DNA of 8,888 nt from assembly GCA_038118725.1 (NCBI GenBank), contig JAYOIK010000125.1, positions 1-8,888 of the forward strand, written 5' to 3'. Under the pieces are notes generated by a model. That model was not told the DNA's origin and ran no database searches. It saw nothing but the letters and a program-made list of their open reading frames with translations. Made by a program: the position numbers and the translations under genes. The stretch is from JADHLJ01 sp038118725. GTDB taxonomy: Bacteria; Pseudomonadota; Alphaproteobacteria; Thalassobaculales; Thalassobaculaceae. This document shows, in pieces, positions 1-6,692 of this stretch (positions are counted from its first letter, which is position 1; each line of letters begins with the position of its first letter).

Positions 1-254
1 ACCACGTCCTCGGCGTCGTAGCTGGTATCGCCGGCGTCGAAATAGAAGATGTCATAGTCCTTGATGTTCTCGATTGCGGGACGGTCGGAAAGAATATTCC
101 AGACGGTCTGGTAGAGGCATCCGGCGACCAGCCACGCATCCCGCGCCCGGAGCGCGTCCAGCCGCTCCAGGATCCGAACGTTGAAGGGATTGCGGCTGGC
201 GAGATCGATGAACACGTCGTCGTCGCGGCGCGGTACGTGGTGAGGAATACGCAT
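1..254 (-). CDS. nucleotidyltransferase family protein (NTP_transf_6/COG3575-like), N-terminal part
   Basis: This partial gene runs off the left edge. The ATG lies at 254-252, and 84 codons can be read without a stop. The visible protein has WLVAGCLYQTVWN at residues 41-53 and KDYDIFYFD at 65-73. Both fit the family of small (about 190-200 residue) nucleotidyltransferase-like proteins once called DUF925. In that family the Gly-containing helix start and the Asp-x-Asp pair (here D66 and D68) correspond to the nucleotide/metal site of the polymerase-beta fold. The physiological substrate of the family is not known to me. The ribosome site is weak (AAGA about 6 nt upstream), but no nearby alternative start is better. 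The gene is divergent from the catabolic cassette and is probably an unrelated housekeeping-type gene. The family call is fairly firm; the role is unknown. Confidence 0.8.
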   Translation of the reverse strand, partial: MRIPHHVPRRDDDVFIDLASRNPFNVRILERLDALRARDAWLVAGCLYQTVWNILSDRPAIENIKDYDIFYFDAGDTSYDAEDV

Positions 255-334
255 ACGTTCTTGATACCGCCGCGCGCCGGTCGACACAACGGCGCCGGAC
301 ATGGATGGCCGTGTCGAATGTCGGAGTAACCCGT

Positions 335-363
335 TTGACCGGATCGCGAGCGGGTCATAAAAG
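335..363 (+). promoter_or_regulatory. candidate sigma-70-type promoter of the catabolic cassette
   Basis: A TTGACC hexamer (335-340) and a TAAAAG hexamer (358-363) are separated by exactly 17 bases, matching the consensus at 5/6 and 4/6 positions. The site lies about 30 bases before the first gene of the cassette. The spacer carries inverted arms TGACC (336-340) and GGTCA (353-357), and a second overlapping pair ACCCG (329-333) and CGGGT (351-355). These would place a possible operator on top of the promoter. The site was found by eye only. Confidence 0.4.
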
Positions 364-393
364 ATCCTATCGTCGGAAAAGGGGGCAATCGTC

Positions 394-1170
394 ATGCTAA
401 GCGGAAAAAGTGCCGTGATCACGGGTGGCAGCATGGGGATAGGCGCGGCCATCGCCGAAACATTTGCCGAGAACGGCGCCGATGTGATGATCGTCGCCCG
501 CACCGAGGCCGCTCTTGCCGAGACCGCCGGTCGCATCCGGGAGAAGACGGGACGGGCCGTCGAAATCCTCGCCACCGACCTCCGCGACGCCGAGGCGCCT
601 GCGGCGGCGGTCGAGGCGGCGCGCGGAGCCTTCGGCAAGCTCGACGTCGTGGTCAACAACGCCGGCGCCACCAAACGCGCCGATTTCTTCGAACTCACGG
701 ATGAGGATTTCGTCGACGGTTTCGCGCTGAAGTTTTTCTCGATGATGCGGATGACCAAGGCCGCCTGGCCCGGCCTGATCGAGACAAGGGGAAGTATCCT
801 CAACATCATCGGCGTCGGCGCCCGCTACGGCGCCCCCGAGTTCACCATCGGCGGGCCGGTCAACTCGGCCTGTCACAATTTCACCAAGGCCATGGCCGAG
901 CGTGGGCGAGCGGACGGCGTGCGGGTCAACGCCATCAATCCAGGCCCGGTCCGCACCCCGCGCCTGCAACGCAATATCGAGCGGATGATGGCCGAGCGCG
1001 GCATCACCCAGGACGAGGCGATGGACCAGGTCCACGCCAATTTTCAGGCCACCCGCGTCGGCGAGCCCGAGGATATCGCCAATCTCGCGCTGTTCGTGAC
1101 CTCCGCCAAGGGTGACCTCTTGCATGGCTCGGTCATCGATATGGACGGCGGCGCGGTCAAGGCGCTTTAG
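394..1170 (+). CDS. SDR family protein with a non-canonical active site
   Basis: This 258-residue Rossmann-fold protein belongs to the classical short-chain dehydrogenase/reductase superfamily by length and fold motifs. The nucleotide-binding TGGSMGIG is at residues 10-17, NNAGA at 88-92, and the PG motif in NAINPGPVRT at 179-188. An NAD(P)-linked carbonyl/alcohol oxidoreductase would be the default call. However, the usual catalytic tetrad is absent. By position, the Ser is G140, the Tyr of YxxxK is G153, its Lys is N157, and the helix-4 Asn is K113. I recall other SDR-like proteins with a similar Gly-Gly-x-x-Asn segment, so this may be a subfamily trait and not decay. The start ATG has GGGGG eight bases upstream. 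It is the first gene of the cassette, 13 bp before the Ldh-type dehydrogenase. Fold assignment is secure; enzymatic activity is uncertain. Confidence 0.88.
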   Translation: MLSGKSAVITGGSMGIGAAIAETFAENGADVMIVARTEAALAETAGRIREKTGRAVEILATDLRDAEAPAAAVEAARGAFGKLDVVVNNAGATKRADFFELTDEDFVDGFALKFFSMMRMTKAAWPGLIETRGSILNIIGVGARYGAPEFTIGGPVNSACHNFTKAMAERGRADGVRVNAINPGPVRTPRLQRNIERMMAERGITQDEAMDQVHANFQATRVGEPEDIANLALFVTSAKGDLLHGSVIDMDGGAVKAL

Positions 1171-1183
1171 AAAAGGCCCGATC

Positions 1184-2257
1184 ATGGCGCGCTATCCCGG
1201 AAACGAGACCGAGCAACGGGTCGACGAAGCGGTGCTTGGCCGCGTCGTGGCGGATATCTTCTCGGCCTGCGGGATGTCCTCCCAGGACGCCTGGCTGGTC
1301 GCGGATTCACTGGTCCACGCGGATCTGCGGGGCATTCATTCCCACGGTGTGATGCGGGTCCCCAACTATGTCGGCAAGCTGCTGGACGAGGGTGTCGATC
1401 CCAGGGGCGAACCCCGTATAATCCGCGAGCAAGGCGCCGCGCTCGTGGTCGACGGCGCCAACGCAATGGGTCAGGTCGCTTGTGCCTTCGCCATGCGCGC
1501 GGCGATCGAGCGGGCCGAGCGAACCAGTGTCTGCACGGTGGCCATCGGCAACAGCAACCATTGCGGCGCGATGGACTACTACGCCCTCATGGCCAGCGAG
1601 GCCGACATGATCGGAATCGCCACCACCAATGCTCTGCCGACCATGGCGCCATACGGCGGCGCCGACCGAATTCTCGGCATCAACCCCATCGGCATCGCGA
1701 TCCCAGCGAGTAGACATCCGGCGGTGGTCCTGGATACCTCCTTCGGCGCCACCGCCCGGGGCCGCATCGAGGTCTATCAGCAAAAAGGCATCGCACTTCC
1801 CGAGGGCTGGGCGATGGACGCCGATGGGCGCCCGACCACCGATCCGGTCGTCGCGTTGACCGGTTTGATCGCGCCCGCCGGCGCGCACAAAGGCTCGGGT
1901 CTAGCGCTTATGACTGGGCTGTTATCGACGATCCTGACCGACGCCGCCTACGGCACCCGCCTCGGCAGCGTCGAGGATGGCCCTCTGTCGGGACGCGACG
2001 GCCAGTTCGTCATGGTCGTCAACCCCGCCGCCTTCGACGATATCGAGACGGTCAAGGCGCGCACGGACGAAGCCGTCGACGAGATCCTGAGTGGTCGTCG
2101 CGCCCCTGGTTTCGACGAGGTTCTCCCACCGGGACGGCTCGAAGCTAATCTGATGGAGGAATTCGCCGAGGACGGCATTCCGCTGAACCAGGAAACCATT
2201 GGTCATATCAAGGACGCGGCCGCGCGACTGGGCACCGACGCCTCGGCGCTTGACTGA
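1184..2257 (+). CDS. Ldh family (malate/L-lactate/ureidoglycolate-type) dehydrogenase
   Basis: This 357-residue protein is of the Ldh_2 family, NAD(P)-dependent 2-hydroxyacid dehydrogenases unrelated to classical lactate dehydrogenases. Members oxidise malate, sulfolactate, ureidoglycolate or similar 2-hydroxyacids, or reduce the matching 2-oxoacids or imines. Signatures in order are DLRGIHSHGVMR (47-58, with the active-site His-Ser-His), GNSNHCGAMDYYA (122-134), LGINPIGIAIPA (164-175), ARGRIEVYQQKG (191-202), PEGWAMDADGRPTTDP (206-221) and HKGSGLAL (235-242). Length is normal for the family. I chose the ATG at 1184 over an upstream in-frame ATG at 1112, because the latter would overlap the SDR gene by about 60 bases. 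AAAAGG lies seven bases before 1184. The protein is cytosolic. Its place between the SDR gene and the membrane protein gene suggests it oxidises a hydroxyacid intermediate of the cassette. The exact substrate cannot be read from sequence. Confidence 0.92.
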   Translation: MARYPGNETEQRVDEAVLGRVVADIFSACGMSSQDAWLVADSLVHADLRGIHSHGVMRVPNYVGKLLDEGVDPRGEPRIIREQGAALVVDGANAMGQVACAFAMRAAIERAERTSVCTVAIGNSNHCGAMDYYALMASEADMIGIATTNALPTMAPYGGADRILGINPIGIAIPASRHPAVVLDTSFGATARGRIEVYQQKGIALPEGWAMDADGRPTTDPVVALTGLIAPAGAHKGSGLALMTGLLSTILTDAAYGTRLGSVEDGPLSGRDGQFVMVVNPAAFDDIETVKARTDEAVDEILSGRRAPGFDEVLPPGRLEANLMEEFAEDGIPLNQETIGHIKDAAARLGTDASALD

Positions 2258-2266
2258 TCTCCGCGC

Positions 2267-3334
2267 GTGGCAAAAACGGTCAAATCCCTCTCGTTGCGAG
2301 CCGTCCTGATCCAGATCGCCACTCTCTTGGCGGGCGGTCTCGGCGGCTGGATCTTCGCGACGCTCGGCGTTCCCCTGCCCTGGCTACTCGGCTCCCTGCT
2401 GACCATCGCGGCGCTCAGCCTGGCGGGACTATCGCTGAACACGCCCTGGGGGAGTCGACAGACGGGCCAGGTGTTTCTGGGAACCAGCATTGGTCTGAAA
2501 TTCACGCTGGCCGTGGCGCTCTTCGTGGCCGAGCATATCTGGGTGATGGTGCTCAGCGCGCTGGCGTCGATCGGCTTCGGTCTCGTCGCCGCCTTTATCC
2601 TGCAGCGGATCACGCGGACCGATATCGCCACCGCCTATTTCTCTTACGTGCCCGGTGGCGTCGCCGAGATGTCGATCCAGGCGGAGCGCTATGGCGGGGA
2701 GACCGGACCGGTGGCGATGGCCCAATCGCTGCGTCTGCTTTGTGTCGTCATGACCGTCCCGATCGGCATGACCTGGTACGGCGTGAGCGGCGATCCACTG
2801 TTCGATATTCCGAGCCTCGGCTTTGACCCGCTGGGCTTCGCGGCGCTGATGGCGATTTGCATCCTTCTCGGCGGCTTGCTGGCTCTCCCCAGGGTCGGCA
2901 ATGCCTGGATCCTCGGCCCACTGACCGGCGCGGCGGTACTGACGGCCCTGGAAATCAACCTGTCCGGCATGCCCGACGTGCTTCTCAACCTGGCACAGGT
3001 TCTGCTCGGGAGCACACTTGGCCTGCGCTACCGAAAGGACGTGGTCATCCGGCTCAGGACCTTCATCCCACCGGCGGTAATCAGCACCGTCGCCCTGGTC
3101 GGGTTGAACATTCTTTTCGGGATCGGGATCGGTCTCGCGACCGGGCTTCCGATCGCCTCGCTGATCCTCTCGGTGGCGCCTGGCGGGATGCCGGAAATGG
3201 CGATTACCGCCAAGGTGCTCGGCCTGGCGGTACCCTTGGTGGTCGCCTTTCACATCGTGCGTATCTTTATCGTCATCGCCATCAGTGGCTTGGTATTTCG
3301 CCACGCCGTGCGCCGAGGTGACCCGGTGAATTGA
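2267..3334 (+). CDS. AbrB family (COG3180) integral membrane protein
   Basis: This 355-residue, very hydrophobic protein of the bacterial AbrB membrane family (Pfam PF05145) is often mislabelled 'ammonia monooxygenase'. It is not the DNA-binding AbrB of Bacillus. Roughly ten membrane segments can be seen. It is an internal duplication with an offset of about 176 residues. PGGVAEM (129-135) matches PGGMPEM (305-311), GQVFLGTSIGLKF (67-79) matches AQVLLGSTLGLRY (243-255), and PLPWLLG (36-42) matches GNAWILG (211-217). Each half thus carries one PGGxxEM signature. The gene starts at GTG 2267, nine bases after the upstream stop, with no strong ribosome site, so translational coupling is likely. 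Members often sit beside organic acid uptake and catabolism genes, so a transport role for the cassette substrate is plausible but not shown. Family call firm, function open. Confidence 0.88.
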   Translation: MAKTVKSLSLRAVLIQIATLLAGGLGGWIFATLGVPLPWLLGSLLTIAALSLAGLSLNTPWGSRQTGQVFLGTSIGLKFTLAVALFVAEHIWVMVLSALASIGFGLVAAFILQRITRTDIATAYFSYVPGGVAEMSIQAERYGGETGPVAMAQSLRLLCVVMTVPIGMTWYGVSGDPLFDIPSLGFDPLGFAALMAICILLGGLLALPRVGNAWILGPLTGAAVLTALEINLSGMPDVLLNLAQVLLGSTLGLRYRKDVVIRLRTFIPPAVISTVALVGLNILFGIGIGLATGLPIASLILSVAPGGMPEMAITAKVLGLAVPLVVAFHIVRIFIVIAISGLVFRHAVRRGDPVN

Positions 3335-3398
3335 CGATATTGGCCCCGCGCCCTAGTTTGTCGCCAATCGTCCGTACCGGCCCAGGGAGGATCCGCCC
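3331..3398 (+). promoter_or_regulatory. intergenic leader before the MmgE/PrpD gene, with strong RBS and possible promoter
   Basis: The ribosome site AGGGAGGA (3384-3391), seven bases before the ATG at 3399, is the best in the window. TTGACG (3331-3336) and TAGTTT (3354-3359) are 17 bases apart and could be a weak internal promoter (5/6 and 3/6 matches). ATTGGC (3339-3344) and GCCAAT (3363-3368) form inverted arms around the putative -10 element. The RBS is convincing; the promoter is tentative. Confidence 0.3.
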
Positions 3399-4805
3399 AT
3401 GTCCGAGACAACCAAGCTCGCTGAATTCGCCGCCAGTATCAGCTTTGACGCGCTGCCGACCGAGGTGCTGGAGCGGGCGAAGTTTTTGATCATGGACACG
3501 GTCGGGATCTCGATCCGGGCGATGCATGATTCGGAATCGACTCCGGCGCTTATCAAGGCCTGCGACGCCATGGGCTACGCGGGCGGCGCCTCCAAGGTGA
3601 TCGGCTCCTCGCAAACCTATTCCGCGCCGGGCGCCGCGATGATCAACGGCACCCTGGCCCATAGCCTGGATTTCGACGACACCCATGCCGCCGGCTCGAT
3701 CCATTCCAGCGCCCCCATCGTCCCGGCGGCCCTGGCCGCGGCCGAGATGGTCGGCGCCGACGGTAAAACGGTGCTTGCCGCGATCATCGCCGGCTACGAG
3801 GTGCAGATCCGACTTTCCCTGGCCTTGAACCCGACCGAGCATTACCAACGCGGCTATCACCCCTCGGCGACCTGCGGCACTTTCGGCGCGGCGGCGGCGG
3901 CGGGACGGATATTCGGCCTCGACGCGAAGGGCATGGAAAGCGCCTTCGGAATCGCCGAGTGCCAGACTTCAGGCTCCATGCGGTTCTTGGCGGACGGCGC
4001 CTGGACCAAGCGTTTCCAAGTCGGCTACGCCGGACACAACGGCCTGCTCGCCGCGAGTTTGGCGCGCGAGGGCTTTGTCGGCCCCGCCGGTTCGATCGAG
4101 GGCAAGGACGGTTTCTTGTTGTCCTACGCGCCGAACCCCGATAGCGCTCGCGCCGCCGCCGATCTCGGCACGGTTTGGGAGACCATGAATATCGGCGTAA
4201 AACCCTATCCGTCCTGTCGCTACAGTCACGCGGCGATGGGCGCAATCGCCACCGCGCGGACAGAGAACCAAATCACCGTCGGAGAGGTGGAGGCGGTCGA
4301 GGTCGGCCTTCCGCATACCGGCTGGCGGATCATCGGCGAGAATGACGATTTCAAACGCGCGCCCACCGGCGCGGTCGATGGCCAGTTCTCGATGCCGTTC
4401 TGCGGCGCGGTGGTGCTGCGCCAAGGCAGCATGGGGTGGGACGACTACGCCAAGCACCTGAACGACAACGAGACCATGGCGCTGGCGGCCAAGTTCAGCA
4501 CTGTCACCGACCCCTGGGCCGAGTCCGAATATCCAGCCAACATGGCGGGGATCGTCAGGATCAAGACCGCTCGCGGAACCTTCGAGGAAAAGGTCGCGGT
4601 GCCCAAGGGCGAACCCGACAATTTCATGACCGCCGGGGAGGCCCGCTCCAAGTTCGATGATCTGGTCTTTCCCTATCTCGATCCGGAGCGGCGCAACGAC
4701 TTGGCGGGCGCGCTGTTGACGCTGGATCAAGCGCCGTCGGTCGACGCGGTTTTGGAGCTGACCCGCTCCGAACCCGCCATCTTGCGTGCCGCCGGAGAGG
4801 ATTAA
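3399..4805 (+). CDS. MmgE/PrpD family protein
   Basis: This 468-residue protein is full length for the MmgE/PrpD family, which includes 2-methylcitrate dehydratase (PrpD) and cis-aconitate decarboxylase. It acts without iron-sulfur or other cofactors on tri- or dicarboxylic acids. Family marks in order are GTLAHSLDFDDTH (84-96), IHSSAPIVPAALAAAE (101-116), GYEVQIRL (132-139), HPSATCGTFGAAAAAGRIFGLD (about 154-175), TKRFQVGYAGHNG (203-215), GKDGFL (235-240) and VKPYPSCRYSHAA (267-279). The residues equivalent to the active site of cis-aconitate decarboxylase appear to be kept: D93/D94, H102, K204 and K268, placed by eye. The start is fixed by a strong Shine-Dalgarno. The MaoC hydratase gene starts five bases after its stop, so the two are probably co-translated. 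Whether it is a dehydratase, a decarboxylase or another lyase is undetermined. No prpB/prpC-like genes are nearby, so a standard methylcitrate cycle is unlikely here. Confidence 0.93.
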   Translation: MSETTKLAEFAASISFDALPTEVLERAKFLIMDTVGISIRAMHDSESTPALIKACDAMGYAGGASKVIGSSQTYSAPGAAMINGTLAHSLDFDDTHAAGSIHSSAPIVPAALAAAEMVGADGKTVLAAIIAGYEVQIRLSLALNPTEHYQRGYHPSATCGTFGAAAAAGRIFGLDAKGMESAFGIAECQTSGSMRFLADGAWTKRFQVGYAGHNGLLAASLAREGFVGPAGSIEGKDGFLLSYAPNPDSARAAADLGTVWETMNIGVKPYPSCRYSHAAMGAIATARTENQITVGEVEAVEVGLPHTGWRIIGENDDFKRAPTGAVDGQFSMPFCGAVVLRQGSMGWDDYAKHLNDNETMALAAKFSTVTDPWAESEYPANMAGIVRIKTARGTFEEKVAVPKGEPDNFMTAGEARSKFDDLVFPYLDPERRNDLAGALLTLDQAPSVDAVLELTRSEPAILRAAGED

Positions 4806-4810
4806 GCATC

Positions 4811-5329
4811 TTGAGCTACGCCAGCACGCCTGTCCCGGGAGCAGAGGGAGAACGCCGGTTCCGCGAGGAGATCGGGCGCTACTTCGAGGACTTCACCATA
4901 GGTGACATCTACGAACATCGCCCAGGCCGAACCATCAACGAGGCGGACAATTCCTGGTTTACCTTGCTGACCATGAACACCCATCCACTGCATTTCGACG
5001 CCGAATACGCCAAGGGTAGCGAGTTCGGAAAGATGCTGGTCAACTCCTGCCTGACCTTGTCCATGGTCGCCGGGATGAGCGTCTCGGACGTCAGTCAGAA
5101 GGCCATCGCCAATCTCGGTTGGACCGATATCAAGCTGCCGGCGCCGGTTTTCGTCGGCGACACCATTTACGCGGAATCGCAAGTTCTGGATAAGCGTGAG
5201 TCGAAGTCACGCCCGACCCAAGGGATCGTCTCGGTTCGCACCATCGGCAAGAAAGCCGACGGGACGGTTTTCATGAGCTTCGACCGCTCCATGCTGGTCG
5301 CCAAGCGGGGCCATGGGATCGAGAACTAG
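4811..5329 (+). CDS. MaoC family hot-dog hydratase/dehydratase
   Basis: This 172-residue single hot-dog-domain protein of the MaoC family hydrates enoyl-CoA type substrates. GRYFEDFTIGDIYEHRPGRT (22-41) and TMNTHPLHFDAEYA (54-67) resemble the clade often annotated as mesaconyl- or itaconyl-CoA hydratase-like, followed by LPAPVFVGDTIYAESQVLDK (109-128). In the usual hydratase motif G-D-x-N-P-[LIV]-H the catalytic Asp would sit at residue 56, which is Asn here, and the Asn would sit at 58, which is His; the catalytic His is H61. The start is a TTG at 4811, with GGAGAGG (4794-4800) ten bases before it inside the end of the MmgE/PrpD gene. Tight spacing suggests coupled expression. A partner of the downstream acyl-CoA dehydrogenase is a reasonable inference. 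It is much shorter than the two-domain mesaconyl-CoA hydratase of the ethylmalonyl-CoA pathway, so it is not that enzyme. Confidence 0.9.
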   Translation: MSYASTPVPGAEGERRFREEIGRYFEDFTIGDIYEHRPGRTINEADNSWFTLLTMNTHPLHFDAEYAKGSEFGKMLVNSCLTLSMVAGMSVSDVSQKAIANLGWTDIKLPAPVFVGDTIYAESQVLDKRESKSRPTQGIVSVRTIGKKADGTVFMSFDRSMLVAKRGHGIEN

Positions 5330-5339
5330 TCACTTTAGA

Positions 5340-5450
5340 CGTCGTCATGGCCGTTCTTCCCGCGAGGTCATGGAAGACCGCGAGGCAATCGATGAGCCGG
5401 ACGACGGTTGTGTTCGCCGGCGGAATGGGTCCCGGCCTTCGCCGGGATGA
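5340..5450. repeat. remnants of alphaproteobacterial intergenic palindromic repeat(s)
   Basis: The 158-bp gap between the MaoC and acyl-CoA dehydrogenase genes is the longest inside the cassette. Its clearest element is CCCGGC-CTTC-GCCGGG (5431-5446), a perfect six-base stem with a four-base loop, extendable by one pair (T5430/A5447). Together with flanking GGGT and ATGA it matches the TGGGTCCCGGCCTTCGCCGG type of intergenic repeat that I recall as frequent in alphaproteobacterial genomes. A second piece, GTCGTCATGGCCG near 5341-5353, resembles the end of a related repeat. No T-tract follows the hairpin, so it is not a classical terminator. It could still stabilise or attenuate the transcript between the two genes. 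Confidence 0.5.
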
Positions 5451-5487
5451 AGATCAAGAAATACCGAGCAAAGGAAAAGAGAAAGAC

Positions 5488-6663
5488 ATGGCGGTAGCGG
5501 AAGAGTTCACGGCGGAAGAGCGCGAGGAACACGAGCGCATGGTTTTGGACAGCGTCGATCGCTTTCTCGAGCGCGACGTGGCGCCCTATGCTCATGACCT
5601 GGAAGCCGAGGACACCTACCCCCAGGAGATCGTCGACAAGATGGTCGAGATGGGGTTGTTCGGCGCGACCATTCCGATGGAATACGGCGGCCTCGGGCTT
5701 TCCGCCTCGACCTACGCGAAGATCGTCGAGCGGGTTTCGTCTGTCTGGATGTCGGTCTCCGGCATTTTCAACTCGCACCTGATCATGGCCGCGACGGTGA
5801 CTCGGGGCGGCACCGATGAGCAGAAAGAGAAATGGCTCCCTAAATTCGCCAGCGGTGAGCTGCGCGGCGGCATCGCGCTAACGGAACCGGACGCGGGAAC
5901 CGATCTCCAGGGCATTCGCACCCGGGCTGACAAGTCCGGCAACGGCTATGCCTTGAACGGCGCCAAGGCCTGGATCAGCAACTCCATCGAGGGCGGGGTT
6001 CTGGCGATCTTGGCGAAAACCGACCCCGAGGCCGAACCGCGCCACAAGGGCATGAGCCTGTTCCTGGTCGAGAAGAGCCAGGACTTCCAGGTCACCAAAA
6101 AGATGAAGAAGCTCGGCTACAAGGGCATCGATACCGGCGAGTTTGTCATGGAAGACCTATTCGTGCCCGGCGAGAACCTGATTGGCGGCGCCGAGGGCCG
6201 CGGACTTCAGCAGATCCTCGGAGGCCTCGAACTCGGCCGCATCAACGTCGCCGCCCGCGGTGTCGGCATCGCACGGGCCTGCCTCATGAAATCCGTCGAA
6301 TACGCCCAGGTGCGCAAGACTTTCGGCAAAGCCATCGCCGAGCATCAATCGATCCAGATTAAGCTCGCGGACATGGCGACCAATGTCGAATGCGCGCGCC
6401 TGCTGACCGAACAGGCCGCCCGCGCCTATGATCGCGGCGAGCGCAGCGACATGGAGGCCGGCATGGCCAAGCTGGTGGCCAGCGAGGCGGCACTCTCGAA
6501 CAGCCTGGAAGCCATGCGTCTGCACGGCGCCTACGGATATTCCAAGGAGTTTGATATCGAGCGCTACTATCGCGACGCGCCGTTGTTGGCCATCGGCGAG
6601 GGCACCAATGAATTGCAAAAGCTGATTATCGCCCGCCAATTGATTGCCCGGCATCCGGTCTGA
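5488..6663 (+). CDS. acyl-CoA dehydrogenase
   Basis: This 391-residue FAD-dependent acyl-CoA dehydrogenase is of normal length (about 380-395). It forms an alpha,beta double bond in an acyl-CoA and passes electrons to electron-transferring flavoprotein. The order is an N-terminal helical domain, the middle beta domain with GIALTEPDAGTDLQGIRTRA (128-147) and the ISN segment (163-165), then the C-terminal helical domain with RKTFGKAIAEHQSIQ (276-290) and HGAYGYSKEFDIERYYRDA (346-364). The catalytic base is placed at E371 in IGEGTNELQ. I chose the ATG at 5488, preceded by AAGGAAAAGAGAAAG. The 47-codon open extension back to 5347 is translated repeat sequence and has no family resemblance. As the last gene of the cassette, it would supply the enoyl-CoA for the MaoC protein. 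The chain length or branching of the substrate cannot be deduced. Confidence 0.95.
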   Translation: MAVAEEFTAEEREEHERMVLDSVDRFLERDVAPYAHDLEAEDTYPQEIVDKMVEMGLFGATIPMEYGGLGLSASTYAKIVERVSSVWMSVSGIFNSHLIMAATVTRGGTDEQKEKWLPKFASGELRGGIALTEPDAGTDLQGIRTRADKSGNGYALNGAKAWISNSIEGGVLAILAKTDPEAEPRHKGMSLFLVEKSQDFQVTKKMKKLGYKGIDTGEFVMEDLFVPGENLIGGAEGRGLQQILGGLELGRINVAARGVGIARACLMKSVEYAQVRKTFGKAIAEHQSIQIKLADMATNVECARLLTEQAARAYDRGERSDMEAGMAKLVASEAALSNSLEAMRLHGAYGYSKEFDIERYYRDAPLLAIGEGTNELQKLIIARQLIARHPV

Positions 6664-6692
6664 CGAAAAGCGGAGTGCAACGGTAAAAGCGT

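Noticed and set aside
1112..1183. 24-codon N-terminal extension of the Ldh-type dehydrogenase
   Set aside because: It overlaps the SDR gene in another frame and shows no family resemblance. The ATG at 1184 has a ribosome site and gives the usual family length.
397..1185. Long minus-strand open frame opposite the SDR gene
   Set aside because: It is a shadow frame typical of GC-rich coding DNA. It lacks recognisable motifs, and the plus-strand SDR is unmistakable.
2429..3304. Long minus-strand open frame opposite the AbrB-family gene
   Set aside because: Its composition is dominated by Gln, His, Arg, Asp and Gly, as expected of the antisense of a hydrophobic membrane protein; no domain is seen.
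3969..4730. Minus-strand open frame opposite the MmgE/PrpD gene
   Set aside because: The plus-strand gene has full-length family motifs, and the antisense frame has none.
3399..5329. Methylcitrate cycle (prpD) or ethylmalonyl-CoA pathway (mesaconyl-CoA hydratase) assignment
   Set aside because: No prpB or prpC is present, and the MaoC protein has one hot-dog domain instead of the two of that hydratase. Gene symbols were therefore not assigned.
5427..5450. Rho-independent terminator after the MaoC gene
   Set aside because: The hairpin is real, but no U-rich tail follows on either strand; a repeat element explains it better.
5347..5487. 47-codon N-terminal extension of the acyl-CoA dehydrogenase
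   Set aside because: The sequence is intergenic repeat material. The ATG at 5488 gives a normal 391-residue protein with a purine-rich ribosome site.
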